Of a stretch of 64,000 nucleotides of DNA, positions 28,305 to 36,973 are shown piece by piece. The notes beneath the pieces are model-generated. The model searched no databases. It had not been told where the DNA came from and saw nothing but the letters and a program-made list of their open reading frames with translations. The position numbers and the translations under genes are program-made. Where the stretch lies: assembly GCF_050306235.1 (NCBI RefSeq), contig NZ_JBLWFH010000012.1, positions 37,518-101,517 on the forward strand. The letters run 5' to 3'. This DNA comes from Glaciecola sp947496235 (GTDB taxonomy: Bacteria; Pseudomonadota; Gammaproteobacteria; Enterobacterales; Alteromonadaceae). Positions within the stretch are counted from its first letter, which is position 1; the number at the start of each line of letters is the position of its first letter.

Positions 28305-29876
28305 TTAAGACGTGAATGCCTGACCGTCGCTCCTAGGATCAGTAGCGGCGTCAACATTGCCTTGAGTATCTAAAATTACAGCACCAGCGTGTCCCATGAG
28401 TTCGTTACAAGCATCTACAATCACCATATCGTGACCCTTTTCTATAAGCGCTTGTCCAACTTCTGTGGCGAGATCTGATTCAATTTTAAGATTATGGCTT
28501 TGGTCTCCCCAAGTTCTACCTAATAACCATCGTCCCAATGCAATAGATTGTTGCAAGGATTTACCTTGATAAATAAATCGAGAGAACAGGGCAGCTTGCG
28601 TTTGTGGTTGGCCTTCCCCCCCCATGGTGCCATAGCTTAGTCGACGACCATCAGTCAACTCAGCAAACGCTGGATTCAGGGTATGGAAAGGTTTTAAACC
28701 TGGTGCTAAAGCCTGTAAATGATCTTTTTCAAGGGAAAAAGATGTTCCCCTGTTATTCCAAACAATACCTGTAGAGGGGCTCACTACACCGCTGCCATAT
28801 TCCCAATACAAACTTTGAATATAACTCACCATGCGCCCTTGATTATCACAAGCACCCATCCAAATAGTATCGCCGTGTTTGGCTTCATATGGCCAAGGTA
28901 GCGCGGTTTTAACGCTTATATTGGTCAGCATGTCATCCAGACTTTGGTCACTCAGCAACTGTTGTAAATCTGTACTCAAACGACTAGGGTCAGTCACATA
29001 TTGATTGCGTGCAATAAAGGCTTGTTTGGTGCATTCAATCAACAGATGTACAAACTCAGTCTCATTTGTTGCTTGGTCTTTAACTTTATCGAACAGCGCT
29101 AAAATTAATAATGAAGCAACCCCTTGCGTAGGCGCCGGAAGATTATAAATCTTGCCAAAACTAGTGCTCACATTTAGCGGCGTGACCAGCTTTGCCTGAT
29201 ATTGATGAAAGTCATCTAAACGAATAGGAGAGCCTGCTTTTGTAAGATCATTGGCTAATTGCTGGGCAATTTCTCCTTGATAGAAATCATCTAGTCCCAC
29301 CTCAGCTAATCGAGATAATGTGCTAGCTAAGGTAGCTAAAACGACTGTATCCCCTTTTTTAAGCACCTTACCTTTATTTAGGAATTGACTAAAGTGAACA
29401 TTTCCGGATAAATCTTCAAAGGTTTTTACACTGGCATCCTCCATGCTCTGTGTTACTTCTATACCTTCTGATGCCTGCGTTATTGCGCCTTGCAATAATG
29501 TCTTTAGTGGCAAAGAAGATTGCCAATTCGCACTAATATCCAAGGCTTTTTGCCAGCCTGCTACCGCACCGGCCATGGTTAAAGCTGCTTTAGGACCTCG
29601 ACTCGGAATCTGCTGCTCTTGGGCATAATAGTCGAGGGATGCAAGTTGAGCTGCAACGCCACAGGCATCAATTGCAATTGGATCTTTTCCGGGTTCACTA
29701 ATCAACCAGAACCCATCACCACCTAAACCGTTCATATGCGGATAAACTACCGCAATGGAAGCCGCAGCTGCTACCATAGCTTCAATTGCGGTGCCGCCTT
29801 GTTCAAGTATGTCGTTTCCGACTTTCGCTGCTGCATGATGCGGAGCGGTAAAGCCAAATTTAGTCATTTTTTGCAT
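28305..29876 (-). CDS. Gamma-glutamyltransferase-family Ntn hydrolase, oxamate amidohydrolase (HpxW)-like
   Basis: 523 residues. The family features are an N-terminal GGTAIEAMVAAAASIAVVYP, NGLGGDGFW, and the autoprocessing site at GDTIWMG with the candidate nucleophile Thr337. SYIQSLYWEYGSGVV, NNRGTSFSL and YGTMGGEGQPQ follow. There is no signal peptide, unlike true periplasmic gamma-glutamyltranspeptidases. In Klebsiella the homologous HpxW cleaves oxamate to oxalate at the end of urate degradation. Here the gene lies between an amidase and the ureidoglycine aminotransferase genes, so the same role is likely. It overlaps the amidase gene by 17 bp. Confidence 0.8.
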   Translation of the reverse strand: MQKMTKFGFTAPHHAAAKVGNDILEQGGTAIEAMVAAAASIAVVYPHMNGLGGDGFWLISEPGKDPIAIDACGVAAQLASLDYYAQEQQIPSRGPKAALTMAGAVAGWQKALDISANWQSSLPLKTLLQGAITQASEGIEVTQSMEDASVKTFEDLSGNVHFSQFLNKGKVLKKGDTVVLATLASTLSRLAEVGLDDFYQGEIAQQLANDLTKAGSPIRLDDFHQYQAKLVTPLNVSTSFGKIYNLPAPTQGVASLLILALFDKVKDQATNETEFVHLLIECTKQAFIARNQYVTDPSRLSTDLQQLLSDQSLDDMLTNISVKTALPWPYEAKHGDTIWMGACDNQGRMVSYIQSLYWEYGSGVVSPSTGIVWNNRGTSFSLEKDHLQALAPGLKPFHTLNPAFAELTDGRRLSYGTMGGEGQPQTQAALFSRFIYQGKSLQQSIALGRWLLGRTWGDQSHNLKIESDLATEVGQALIEKGHDMVIVDACNELMGHAGAVILDTQGNVDAATDPRSDGQAFTS

Positions 29877-31056
29877 AGGGGATAAATTCCAATATAGATT
29901 TTGCTATATCAATTAGTGTTAAATCTTCAGATACTTTGCCTAAAAGAGAAAAACCGCAAGGAAATTCAGTATTCGATAGCGGAATATGTAGTTGTGGTCT
30001 TCCAGTTAAACCAGCAATTGCTGTTAAATTCATTAAATGATTGCGGTACTTTGCTAAATTTTCTGCTGAACTTGAAAGCAATGGTGAATAACCAGGGGTA
30101 GTTGGAAGCAATATACAATCTACATTTTGCATCAATTCGTTTAATTTTTGCTGAAATCTAATTTGCGCAGACTTAGCGCTTTCTATTTGCTCAGGTTCAA
30201 TGCTTTTACACCAATCTAGTCGTTGTTGAATGTCAGGAGCAAATTGAGGTTTACATTGGGTAATCCATTCACCATGCTGCTGCCAGATCTCAGCACCTTG
30301 TAATATTCTAAATGTTTCGCTGATATTATAGCCTTCAACATCAATCGTAATATTGCTAAAGGTTACATCCGACGCATTTGCTATTCCCTCAATACTTTCT
30401 TGTATTGCTGATTGATGTTCCGCCAAGGCCAACAAATTTTTAGCTACTGCAATTTTTCCATCTACCTTTTGAGCAATTTGGTGCTCAAACATTACATTTG
30501 CTACCTGACTAAGTTGGGAAAGACTTTTGGTCATCCAACCAACAGTATCGAAACCAGGGGCTAGAGGCACCATATTGTCCATGCTTATACTGTTTATTGT
30601 CGGTCTAAGTCCAAACAAGCCGTTATAGCTTGCTGGAACTCTAATGGAACCGCCAGTGTCTGTACCCAATCCTATATCAGCCTGATTAGAAGATACAGCT
30701 GTAGCAGAACCCGATGATGAGCCTCCTGGTAGACGATCAGGTGTCACTGGGTTGGTCGGGGTACCATAATGGATATTTTGCCCATTCAGGCTGTAAGCAA
30801 TTTCATCCGTAATAGTTTTTCCCACATAGTCGGCGCCATTCAGGATTAACTTTTCTACTGCGGAAGAGGTGGTAGTAGGTATTGTATGCGTTTTCTGCCA
30901 ATCAGGATTTCCAGCAGTCGTTGGGAGCCCTGCGATATGAAAAAGGTCTTTAACCGCTAAACGCAAACCGCTCAATGTCGAAGATTGCGCTCGAATAGCC
31001 TGCAATTGAGGACTGAACTCACGAGTCACAAAGGGATCTGATATTTTGACTGACAT
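29860..31056 (-). CDS. Amidase-signature enzyme (AMI1-like; possible HpxY role)
   Basis: 398 residues from the ATG at 31056 (MSVKISDPF). A TTG at 31134 is in frame but lies inside an operator palindrome, so it is not credible. The Ser-Ser-Lys triad region is visible: catalytic Lys in LRLAVKDLF, then PGGSSSGSATAVS and the nucleophile Ser in GLGTDTGGSIRVPASY. It resembles short AMI1-type amidases that hydrolyse simple amides. As first gene of the operon ending in allantoate amidohydrolase, beside an HpxW-like enzyme, it may attack oxalurate as proposed for Klebsiella HpxY. The substrate is inferred. Confidence 0.85.
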   Translation of the reverse strand: MSVKISDPFVTREFSPQLQAIRAQSSTLSGLRLAVKDLFHIAGLPTTAGNPDWQKTHTIPTTTSSAVEKLILNGADYVGKTITDEIAYSLNGQNIHYGTPTNPVTPDRLPGGSSSGSATAVSSNQADIGLGTDTGGSIRVPASYNGLFGLRPTINSISMDNMVPLAPGFDTVGWMTKSLSQLSQVANVMFEHQIAQKVDGKIAVAKNLLALAEHQSAIQESIEGIANASDVTFSNITIDVEGYNISETFRILQGAEIWQQHGEWITQCKPQFAPDIQQRLDWCKSIEPEQIESAKSAQIRFQQKLNELMQNVDCILLPTTPGYSPLLSSSAENLAKYRNHLMNLTAIAGLTGRPQLHIPLSNTEFPCGFSLLGKVSEDLTLIDIAKSILEFIPYAKND

Positions 31057-31126
31057 TATTTTTCTGAACTTCCTGACTAAAGGGCGCTTTATTTGATGTA
31101 ATTGGTTGAAGAAATAAAGCAAAAAT

Positions 31127-31142
31127 CTGACCAATTGGTCAG
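31127..31142. promoter_or_regulatory. RutR-like operator upstream of the amidase operon
   Basis: CTGACCAATTGGTCAG is a perfect 16-bp palindrome with the GACCA-NN-TGGTC core. It is 71 bp upstream of the amidase start on the minus strand. Confidence 0.85.
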
Positions 31143-31173
31143 CTTATAAAGAGTAAATTTAAACAGATGAAGT

Positions 31174-31195
31174 TTCAAGTGTTTAAACACTTGAA
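31174..31195. promoter_or_regulatory. Perfect 22-bp palindrome
   Basis: TTCAAGTGTTT followed directly by AAACACTTGAA. It has no loop, which favours a dimeric-protein binding site over an RNA hairpin. The sequence differs from the RutR-type sites nearby, so a second regulator is possible. Confidence 0.5.
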
Positions 31196-31225
31196 TGCTA
31201 AGTTTATTAACCATTAAAGGCTTAG

Positions 31226-31247
31226 ATTTGTTTGAACCCAAACAAAT
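31226..31247. promoter_or_regulatory. Inverted repeat, 9-bp arms
   Basis: ATTTGTTTG, spacer AACC, CAAACAAAT. It lies 30 bp from the 22-bp palindrome. Function unknown; operator or transcript hairpin are both possible. Confidence 0.4.
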
Positions 31248-31365
31248 AGCGAATTGGTATCAAGTGCTAAGCTAAATGCACCTTTTTTGAATGTTTGCAC
31301 CTAATTAAAGCAATCAATGGCATTGTTCGGAATGTCGACTTGATTCTGTCCAATAAATAAAAAAT

Positions 31366-31381
31366 TGGACCAGTTGGTCAA
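31366..31381. promoter_or_regulatory. RutR-like operator upstream of the ABC importer operon
   Basis: TGGACCAGTTGGTCAA with the full GACCA-NN-TGGTC core. It is 160 bp upstream of the binding-protein start, which leaves room for a promoter and a 5' untranslated region. Confidence 0.8.
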
Positions 31382-31541
31382 TATTCCGCAATTACAGGGA
31401 ATTAACTTGAAATAAGCGGAATAAAATTAATCAAAAATGCGTTTTGGCGTGCAGATTGCTAACTTACCAGAGGATTTATGGCAAGGAAGCGCGTTTATTT
31501 AAAACTATTCAATTTTGATATTTAAAAGGTCACCATTCTTT

Positions 31542-32546
31542 ATGTTGTTAAAAGTATGCAAAGTCATTGCAATATTCATATTCCTACACATACCTGCAGT
31601 GTCTGCAAAACAACCCATAGTGTTTCAATTAGATTGGTTGCCTGGCGGTGATAAAAGTCCCGTCTATGTTGCGATTCAGCAAGGATTTTTTGAGCAAGCA
31701 GGGTTCCAAGTAAAGGTGTTAACTGGACGAGGCTCTACAGATTCCATTACCCGTGTAGCATCTGGACAAGCGCAATTTGGCTTTGCTGACATTGGTTCGT
31801 TAATGGCAGCAAAAGCGCAAGGCGAGGTATTAGCGCAAGCCGTGTTACCCTATTTTACTCAAGCTCCCCATGCTTTTTACATCCTCGAAGAAAGTAAATT
31901 AACCAATATTTCTCAACTAGCAGGCAAACGGATTGCAACCTCACCCTTTACTTCATCCAATGGTTTTCTTCCATTGGTGCTAGAAGAAAATGGCTTACAT
32001 GCTTCTCAAATACAGTTAATAAAAGCCAATAATGGCGCTTTAGGCCCAATGTTGCTAATGAAAAAAGTAGATGCCATTATCGCTTGGACCACTAATACTG
32101 CATTGTATCAAGATCAAGCCAGATCAGCGGGCAAAAAAATTAGAGTCATGCCTTGGTCGGAAAAAGGTTTATCCTTGTACAGTTCTTCTTTGATAGCTTC
32201 AGAAAAACTGATTAACACCGACCCTGAAATGGTTCAGCGGTTTAGCGAAGCGTTCGCCAAAGCCATAAAGTTTGCTTATGAAAACCCTGCACAAGCGGCC
32301 AGAAACGTGCATGATTTGGTACCTGAAGTCGATCCTGAAGTTGCTCAAGGGCAAGTAGAATCCAGCTACAATTTGGTGTTCAATCTTGTGACAGAACGGG
32401 ATGGATTTGGCAAATATACTAAAGATAGACTTAACACAACCTGGCAATATGTTTCAAAAGCCAATGAATTATCTGTGGATGCATTAGATCCTGCTACTGT
32501 AGTGCCTGACTTTTCATTAAGTGAGAAACGAACTCAAGGACAGTAG
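31542..32546 (+). CDS. ABC transporter substrate-binding protein (NMT1/THI5-like)
   Basis: 334 residues from the ATG at 31542; a TTG nine codons earlier is possible. A signal peptide (LLKVCKVIAIFIFLHIPAVS, then AK) precedes the mature protein. FQLDWLPGGDKSPVYVAIQQ followed by GFFEQAGFQV is the start of the NMT1/SsuA-like periplasmic binding fold also used for hydroxymethylpyrimidine, nitrate and sulfonates. With the ATPase and permease that follow, it makes a complete importer. The RutR-like operator and the purine setting suggest a purine, pyrimidine or ureide ligand, which is inference. Confidence 0.85.
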   Translation: MLLKVCKVIAIFIFLHIPAVSAKQPIVFQLDWLPGGDKSPVYVAIQQGFFEQAGFQVKVLTGRGSTDSITRVASGQAQFGFADIGSLMAAKAQGEVLAQAVLPYFTQAPHAFYILEESKLTNISQLAGKRIATSPFTSSNGFLPLVLEENGLHASQIQLIKANNGALGPMLLMKKVDAIIAWTTNTALYQDQARSAGKKIRVMPWSEKGLSLYSSSLIASEKLINTDPEMVQRFSEAFAKAIKFAYENPAQAARNVHDLVPEVDPEVAQGQVESSYNLVFNLVTERDGFGKYTKDRLNTTWQYVSKANELSVDALDPATVVPDFSLSEKRTQGQ

Positions 32547-32549
32547 TTT

Positions 32550-33311
32550 ATGCAAAATTGCGTACAACTTAATGGTGTTTGTCATACTTTTAATCCACAG
32601 CAAGGTCCAGTCATTCAAAACGTAAATTTGTCTATCAAACGACACGAATTTGTCGCCATAGTAGGACCTTCTGGATGCGGTAAATCAACATTATTACGTA
32701 TGGTTAGCGGTTTATTAATGCCCACTAGTGGGAAAGTCAAAGTTTTCGATTTAGAGGTCACTAAACCAAGAGAAGATGTGGGAATTGTATTTCAAAAGCC
32801 AACCTTATTACCTTGGTTAAGTGTGATTAAAAATGTGTTGTTTCCGTTAAAACATAAATATGGGCGTTATAGCAAAGAGCAGCAAAAACGCGCCTTTGAC
32901 CTACTTGAAATGGCAGGCCTATCAGCCTTTGCAGATAAAATGCCAAATGAACTGTCAGGAGGGATGCAACAGCGAGTGGGCATTGTTAGGGCCTTATTGT
33001 TAAATCCAGATATTTTACTCATGGATGAGCCCTTTAGTGCTTTAGACGCCCTGACAAGAGAACAAATCGGGTTTGATTTACTAGACATCTGGAAAGCTCA
33101 GCCTAAAACTGTTTTGTTTATTACCCATTCTATTTCAGAAGCTGCTTTACTTGCAGATCGTATTGTCATTATGAGTAAGCGTCCGAGTACAGTAGCGAAA
33201 ATTATTGAGGTCGATTTACCAAGACCTCGCACAACCAAAACCATAGAGCTGCCACAATTTTCAAAAATAACGGCAGAGGTTAGGGAGCTTATTTATGCAG
33301 AAACCGCATAA
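32550..33311 (+). CDS. ABC transporter ATP-binding protein (nitrate/sulfonate/pyrimidine-type)
   Basis: 253 residues. Walker A GPSGCGKST, Q-loop VFQKPTLLPWLSV, signature LSGGMQQR, Walker B ILLMDEPFSALD, and the switch His in ITHSISEAALLADR. It energises the importer with the adjacent binding protein (3 bp upstream) and permease (overlap of 17 bp). The QKPTLLPWL segment is common in the SsuB/TauB/ThiZ branch. Confidence 0.92.
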   Translation: MQNCVQLNGVCHTFNPQQGPVIQNVNLSIKRHEFVAIVGPSGCGKSTLLRMVSGLLMPTSGKVKVFDLEVTKPREDVGIVFQKPTLLPWLSVIKNVLFPLKHKYGRYSKEQQKRAFDLLEMAGLSAFADKMPNELSGGMQQRVGIVRALLLNPDILLMDEPFSALDALTREQIGFDLLDIWKAQPKTVLFITHSISEAALLADRIVIMSKRPSTVAKIIEVDLPRPRTTKTIELPQFSKITAEVRELIYAETA

Positions 33312-34074
33312 ATTAAACAGCTTCATTGGATTAATAGTGCCTTGGACTTTTTGGTTCAGCATGGTCTTGGTGTGGGAATTGGCATGCCAGTGGGGTGAGA
33401 TTCCCGAATATATTTTGCCTGCCCCCAGTGTAATATGGCAAGCCTTTCTAGACGTTGAATTTAGCCGTTGGCTTGGGCATTTATGGGCAACCTTAAGGGT
33501 GGCGTTCTTAGGCTTTATTATTTCGGTAGCAGTGAGTATTCCTTTGGCAATAATCATGATGCGATCAGTGTTGATAAAACGAATTTTATACCCGTTTTTA
33601 GTGGTGATTCAATCAACCCCTGTAGTGGCTGTAGCGCCTTTAATCATAGTGCTTCTAGGTACAGAAGATAGCTCTCGGATATTAATCACCTGTTTGATTA
33701 CATTTTTCCCAGTCGTGGTTTCTACCACGACAGGTATGTTAGATACACCAGAAGAATTGATTGAACTTAGCAGATCGCTGCAAGCTCCTCGTTATCGAGA
33801 GACTTGGCAAATACGTATGCCCTATGCATTACCGCATATTTTCAGTGGATTTCGTGTAGCCATTACTTTAGCAATTATTGGTGCTGTGGTTGCAGAGTTT
33901 GTAGCAGCAGAAGAAGGGCTTGGATACTTTATTCAATTCTCAACCTCTTTTTTTAAAATCCCCCAAGCATTTGCGGGATTGATATTTTTAGCTTGCGTGA
34001 GTTTACTCTTATTTAAAAGTATTCAATGGATCCAAGCTTGGTGGTTTCCTTGGAGTATGCCAAGTGAAAACTAA
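33295..34074 (+). CDS. ABC transporter permease (BPD_transp_1, SsuC/ThiX-like)
   Basis: 259 residues with about six membrane helices. The N-terminal half carries WELACQWGEIPEYILPAPS and the coupling EAA loop reads ELSRSLQAPRYRETWQIRMP followed by YALPHIFSG. It overlaps the ATPase gene by 17 bp. Membrane partner of the importer described above. The oxygenase gene follows 91 bp later without a visible terminator, so read-through is plausible. Confidence 0.9.
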   Translation: MQKPHKLNSFIGLIVPWTFWFSMVLVWELACQWGEIPEYILPAPSVIWQAFLDVEFSRWLGHLWATLRVAFLGFIISVAVSIPLAIIMMRSVLIKRILYPFLVVIQSTPVVAVAPLIIVLLGTEDSSRILITCLITFFPVVVSTTTGMLDTPEELIELSRSLQAPRYRETWQIRMPYALPHIFSGFRVAITLAIIGAVVAEFVAAEEGLGYFIQFSTSFFKIPQAFAGLIFLACVSLLLFKSIQWIQAWWFPWSMPSEN

Positions 34075-34165
34075 TAGTTATTTGCAACAGAGTATAAGCA
34101 GGCAGGTCAATTGGCTGGGTCATTGCTCTTATTTTTCGGTTTGTAAGCCGAGTTAACAGGAGAAA

Positions 34166-35167
34166 ATGATGTCAACAAAATACAGCTTAGAAGAATTAAA
34201 TCGCGAGTCCACCTATGGCACCGTGGGCGAAGATGCTACTGACAGAGAAGTACGAATTATTGATCTAAGTAATTTTGCAGAGCGAAAAGCAGAAATTACT
34301 GAACAGCTATGGTTAGCGGCGACTGAAATTGGTTTCTTCCAATTAAAAAATCATGGTATTGCCCAAGCCGACATTGACTTAGCGTTTAAAACTGCGGAGC
34401 AATTTTTTGCGCTACCGGAAGAGATAAAAGCAAAATATCCTCGCCCAAAAGGTTCGAATGTAGGGTGGGAATCGCTTAGCCAAATTCGCCCAAGTACTGG
34501 TACAGCTGATCAAAAGGAATCCTATCAAATCACTCGACCTTTTATGCAAGACTTGTGGCCTGACGAAAGTGAAATTGCTGAATTTCAGGCGATAATGTTA
34601 GATTTTGAAGCGAAAACATGGCAGTTAGGTATGCAGGTACTTTCGTGTTTTGCAGATAAACTTGGCTTTGCTACTGACTTCTTTACCAAAGCGCATGACC
34701 CGAAAGCACCTGACTATCAAAGTACCTTGCGTTTATTACATTATTACCCGACCCAACCAGTCAAAGAGCAGGGAAATATTTGGCGTGCTGGCGCGCATAC
34801 TGACTTTGATTGTTTAACCCTGTTATTTCAACATCAAGGGCACGGTGGCTTGCAAGTTTGCCCAGGCAAAGAAGCAAATACCCAGCGTTGGACCAGTATT
34901 GAACCCTTGAAAGACGTAATTACATGTAATATTGGCGACATGTTAACGCGTTGGAGCGATGATGTTCTACAATCTAATTTGCACCGTGTGAGAATGCCGA
35001 AAATAGGAGAATATTGTGGTAGCCGTCAATCTATTGCTTTTTTCTGCCAGGCAAATAAATCACAAATTATTCAAGGCCCGAAAAGTAAATATGCACCAAT
35101 AAGTGCTGAAGAATTTCTAAATCAACGTATTCAAGCTAATTTCACTGCAGCAGACAAAGGATATTAA
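34166..35167 (+). CDS. Fe(II)/2-oxoglutarate-dependent oxygenase, isopenicillin N synthase-like
   Basis: 333 residues (332 if the second Met, with better spacing to GGAG, is used). A DIOX_N domain (about 28-140) is followed by the 2OG-FeII domain. Iron ligands are His211 and Asp213 in GAHTDFDCLTLLFQ and His273 in NLHRV; the 2-oxoglutarate Arg is in RQSIAFF (Arg287, Ser289). Key segments such as LRLLHYYP, HTDF..LTLLFQ and GDMLTRWSDD resemble fungal thymine 7-hydroxylase as recalled, which is of the same length. A nucleobase or nucleobase-derived substrate is therefore attractive but unproven. The gene follows the importer genes and precedes an unrecognised gene by 27 bp. Confidence 0.85.
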   Translation: MMSTKYSLEELNRESTYGTVGEDATDREVRIIDLSNFAERKAEITEQLWLAATEIGFFQLKNHGIAQADIDLAFKTAEQFFALPEEIKAKYPRPKGSNVGWESLSQIRPSTGTADQKESYQITRPFMQDLWPDESEIAEFQAIMLDFEAKTWQLGMQVLSCFADKLGFATDFFTKAHDPKAPDYQSTLRLLHYYPTQPVKEQGNIWRAGAHTDFDCLTLLFQHQGHGGLQVCPGKEANTQRWTSIEPLKDVITCNIGDMLTRWSDDVLQSNLHRVRMPKIGEYCGSRQSIAFFCQANKSQIIQGPKSKYAPISAEEFLNQRIQANFTAADKGY

Positions 35168-35194
35168 TGAAAGTAAAAGGAAATGGTTTAACCT

Positions 35195-36328
35195 ATGACA
35201 ATGAGTACTGAAACGCGCCCGCTATTCAAACATATTCGTGATCACGATACTCTATTCTGTGAGCTAGACCGCTACCGCTACGAGGCGGTACTAAATTTAG
35301 GGCTAAAGGACTATGTATTTAATAAAACGCCTAAATTTATTACTGAAACAGGCGAGCGATTAACCATAGAACCTGAACGAAGTATTATTATTCCAAACTA
35401 TACTCTTATGCAGAGTATTAAAGCCATTTTATGTGCCGAAGTGTCCGGTTTGAGTTTGGTTGAGCATAGTGATATTGGTTATCGTTATCCAACCGCTGCT
35501 ATGGCAGGCCTAGATGCACCTTTCATTAAACGTATGCGCAGTGAATATTTTCATCGGGTCGATGAAGATCGCGATATATGCCGACCAATAAATTTATCCT
35601 ATGGGATTAAAAGCCGAGGCAAGGCGGATAACCGACAAGAGTATGAAGTTTGGTTACCCAACGAGTTATTAGAAGAATCGCCCCTGCCATTAATGGTCAA
35701 TAAGTACGGCGAAGACCTACCTGATGATGTTAGAGCCTTTATAGAGCAACCGAGTCGAATTTATGGTTGGATGGGGGTAAAACGAGCTGCGTTTGAAATG
35801 CTGTATCGTAATCCTACAAAAATGGGCGATTTAGTGATTTGCTTAGCATTCTCAGTGGATGCGTATAATATAGGTGCAAATCCTGATTTATCATTTTCTA
35901 GAGAAGTTAAAAGCTCGATTGCTGTTAGCAATGCTGAGCTTGAATGGGAAGTCATGGGATACTTTGCTCCGAATGGAGAGCATTATAGCCATGATTTTGT
36001 ATGGCAAGCCATTGATCATAGTCTACAAGCAGTGAGTTCTCCTATCGAGAGCATTTATGCGCCAGTGATCCAACCAATCTTTGCTAGTAAAACAGAACGC
36101 ATTCTCAATACCATGAAAGCCCAAGGTATTACAGACGAGTGGATTAAACATTTAAACTTACAACCTTGGGAATTTTTGGAAACCAGCAGTGAACATCGCA
36201 CTAAGGCACATGATCCATCACGCTCAGTGAATTTATTAGGAAGATTGAATAGACTGTTTTATCAGCAGGAAAGAGCATTGCCTTCTATTGCTAAATTGCA
36301 TAATCTGATAGCTATGCCTCTCGATTAA
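35195..36328 (+). CDS. Hypothetical protein of 377 residues, paired with the oxygenase
   Basis: I do not recognise this family. It has no signal peptide or membrane segment, so it is probably cytoplasmic. It is well formed as a gene: codon use like the neighbours, no frameshift, 27 bp after the oxygenase gene and in line with the ABC importer operon. Notable features are an acidic and tyrosine-rich N-terminal region (ELDRYRYEAVLNLGLKDY), SDIGYRYPTAAMAGLDAP near residue 90, RPINLSYGIKSRG, and a C-terminal helix-rich part. No nucleotide-binding loop or classical metal motif is obvious. Context suggests a partner or successor of the oxygenase in nucleobase-derivative metabolism. A second in-frame Met lies two codons downstream. 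Confidence 0.75.
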   Translation: MTMSTETRPLFKHIRDHDTLFCELDRYRYEAVLNLGLKDYVFNKTPKFITETGERLTIEPERSIIIPNYTLMQSIKAILCAEVSGLSLVEHSDIGYRYPTAAMAGLDAPFIKRMRSEYFHRVDEDRDICRPINLSYGIKSRGKADNRQEYEVWLPNELLEESPLPLMVNKYGEDLPDDVRAFIEQPSRIYGWMGVKRAAFEMLYRNPTKMGDLVICLAFSVDAYNIGANPDLSFSREVKSSIAVSNAELEWEVMGYFAPNGEHYSHDFVWQAIDHSLQAVSSPIESIYAPVIQPIFASKTERILNTMKAQGITDEWIKHLNLQPWEFLETSSEHRTKAHDPSRSVNLLGRLNRLFYQQERALPSIAKLHNLIAMPLD

Positions 36329-36361
36329 ATTCGTCAAGGCATAGCGAAAGGTTTTAAGGCT

Positions 36362-36973
36362 CTAGTCTTTATATCCAAGTTTTTCTAGGATATTTTCAAC
36401 ATTGGTAGAGTGCTTATCGCGCCATTCGGATAAAGGAACACTATCCTTAATAGCTCGATCTTTTGCTACTGCATAGGCTTCTTCAACTTTATCTTTTGGT
36501 ATACAAGCAATACCTTCTTCGTCCGCTACAATTATATCGCCTGGGTTAACAGTAACCCCTCCACAAGTAACGGGCTGATTTAGAGGACTAACGACTTTTT
36601 TGCCAGCAGATTTAGGCATTCCGCCTAAAGCAAACACTGGAAATTGCATTTCACGGATCTCACCGATATCACGCACAACGCCGTCTATTACAAAACCTTT
36701 GATACCTCGTTCTTTGGCTATGGCACACACATTTCCGCCTGCAACTGCAAACTGATCATCAGCTTCTACAACTATAATGTCACCAGGTGAGGCACGATAG
36801 ATTGCGGCGTGTAGCATCAAATGATCGCCTGGTGCGCATTTTACCGTAAACGCAGGCCCAGATATTTTGCCCGCGGGTTGATACAAACAATGGATCTTAT
36901 AATCCATGAATTGGTCACGAGACAAAGCATCAGCATACTCACAGGTAGACACCGAGTTAAAATCAAGATCCAT
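36362..36973 (-). CDS. RraA/HMG-aldolase family protein
   Basis: 203 residues. The family core is visible: GDHLMLHAAIYRASPGDIIV, then GGNVCAIAKERGIKGFVIDG with the metal-linked VVRDIGEI. Related proteins are 4-hydroxy-4-methyl-2-oxoglutarate/oxaloacetate aldolase-decarboxylases, and others bind RNase E. The DG..RD signature suits the enzyme group. It is convergent with the 377-residue gene (33 bp apart) and about 0.58 kb from the TonB receptor gene, so it may handle a small oxo-acid from the pathway. That role is inferred. Confidence 0.8.
   Translation of the reverse strand: MDLDFNSVSTCEYADALSRDQFMDYKIHCLYQPAGKISGPAFTVKCAPGDHLMLHAAIYRASPGDIIVVEADDQFAVAGGNVCAIAKERGIKGFVIDGVVRDIGEIREMQFPVFALGGMPKSAGKKVVSPLNQPVTCGGVTVNPGDIIVADEEGIACIPKDKVEEAYAVAKDRAIKDSVPLSEWRDKHSTNVENILEKLGYKD

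Larger units (their letters stand above)
31057..31541. other. Divergent regulatory spacer between the amidase operon and the ABC importer operon
   Basis: 485 bp with no gene. It holds two RutR-like operators (31127-31142 and 31366-31381), a perfect 22-bp palindrome (31174-31195) and a second inverted repeat (31226-31247). It is the most palindrome-rich spacer of the window. Confidence 0.8.

Noticed and set aside
31057..31134. Extension of the amidase to a TTG at 31134
   Set aside because: The codon lies inside the perfect RutR-like palindrome; the ATG at 31056 begins the conserved part.
35164..35210. Fourteen-codon frame MKVKGNGLTYDNEY between the oxygenase and the 377-residue gene
   Set aside because: No sign of conservation or function beyond an ATG next to the oxygenase stop.
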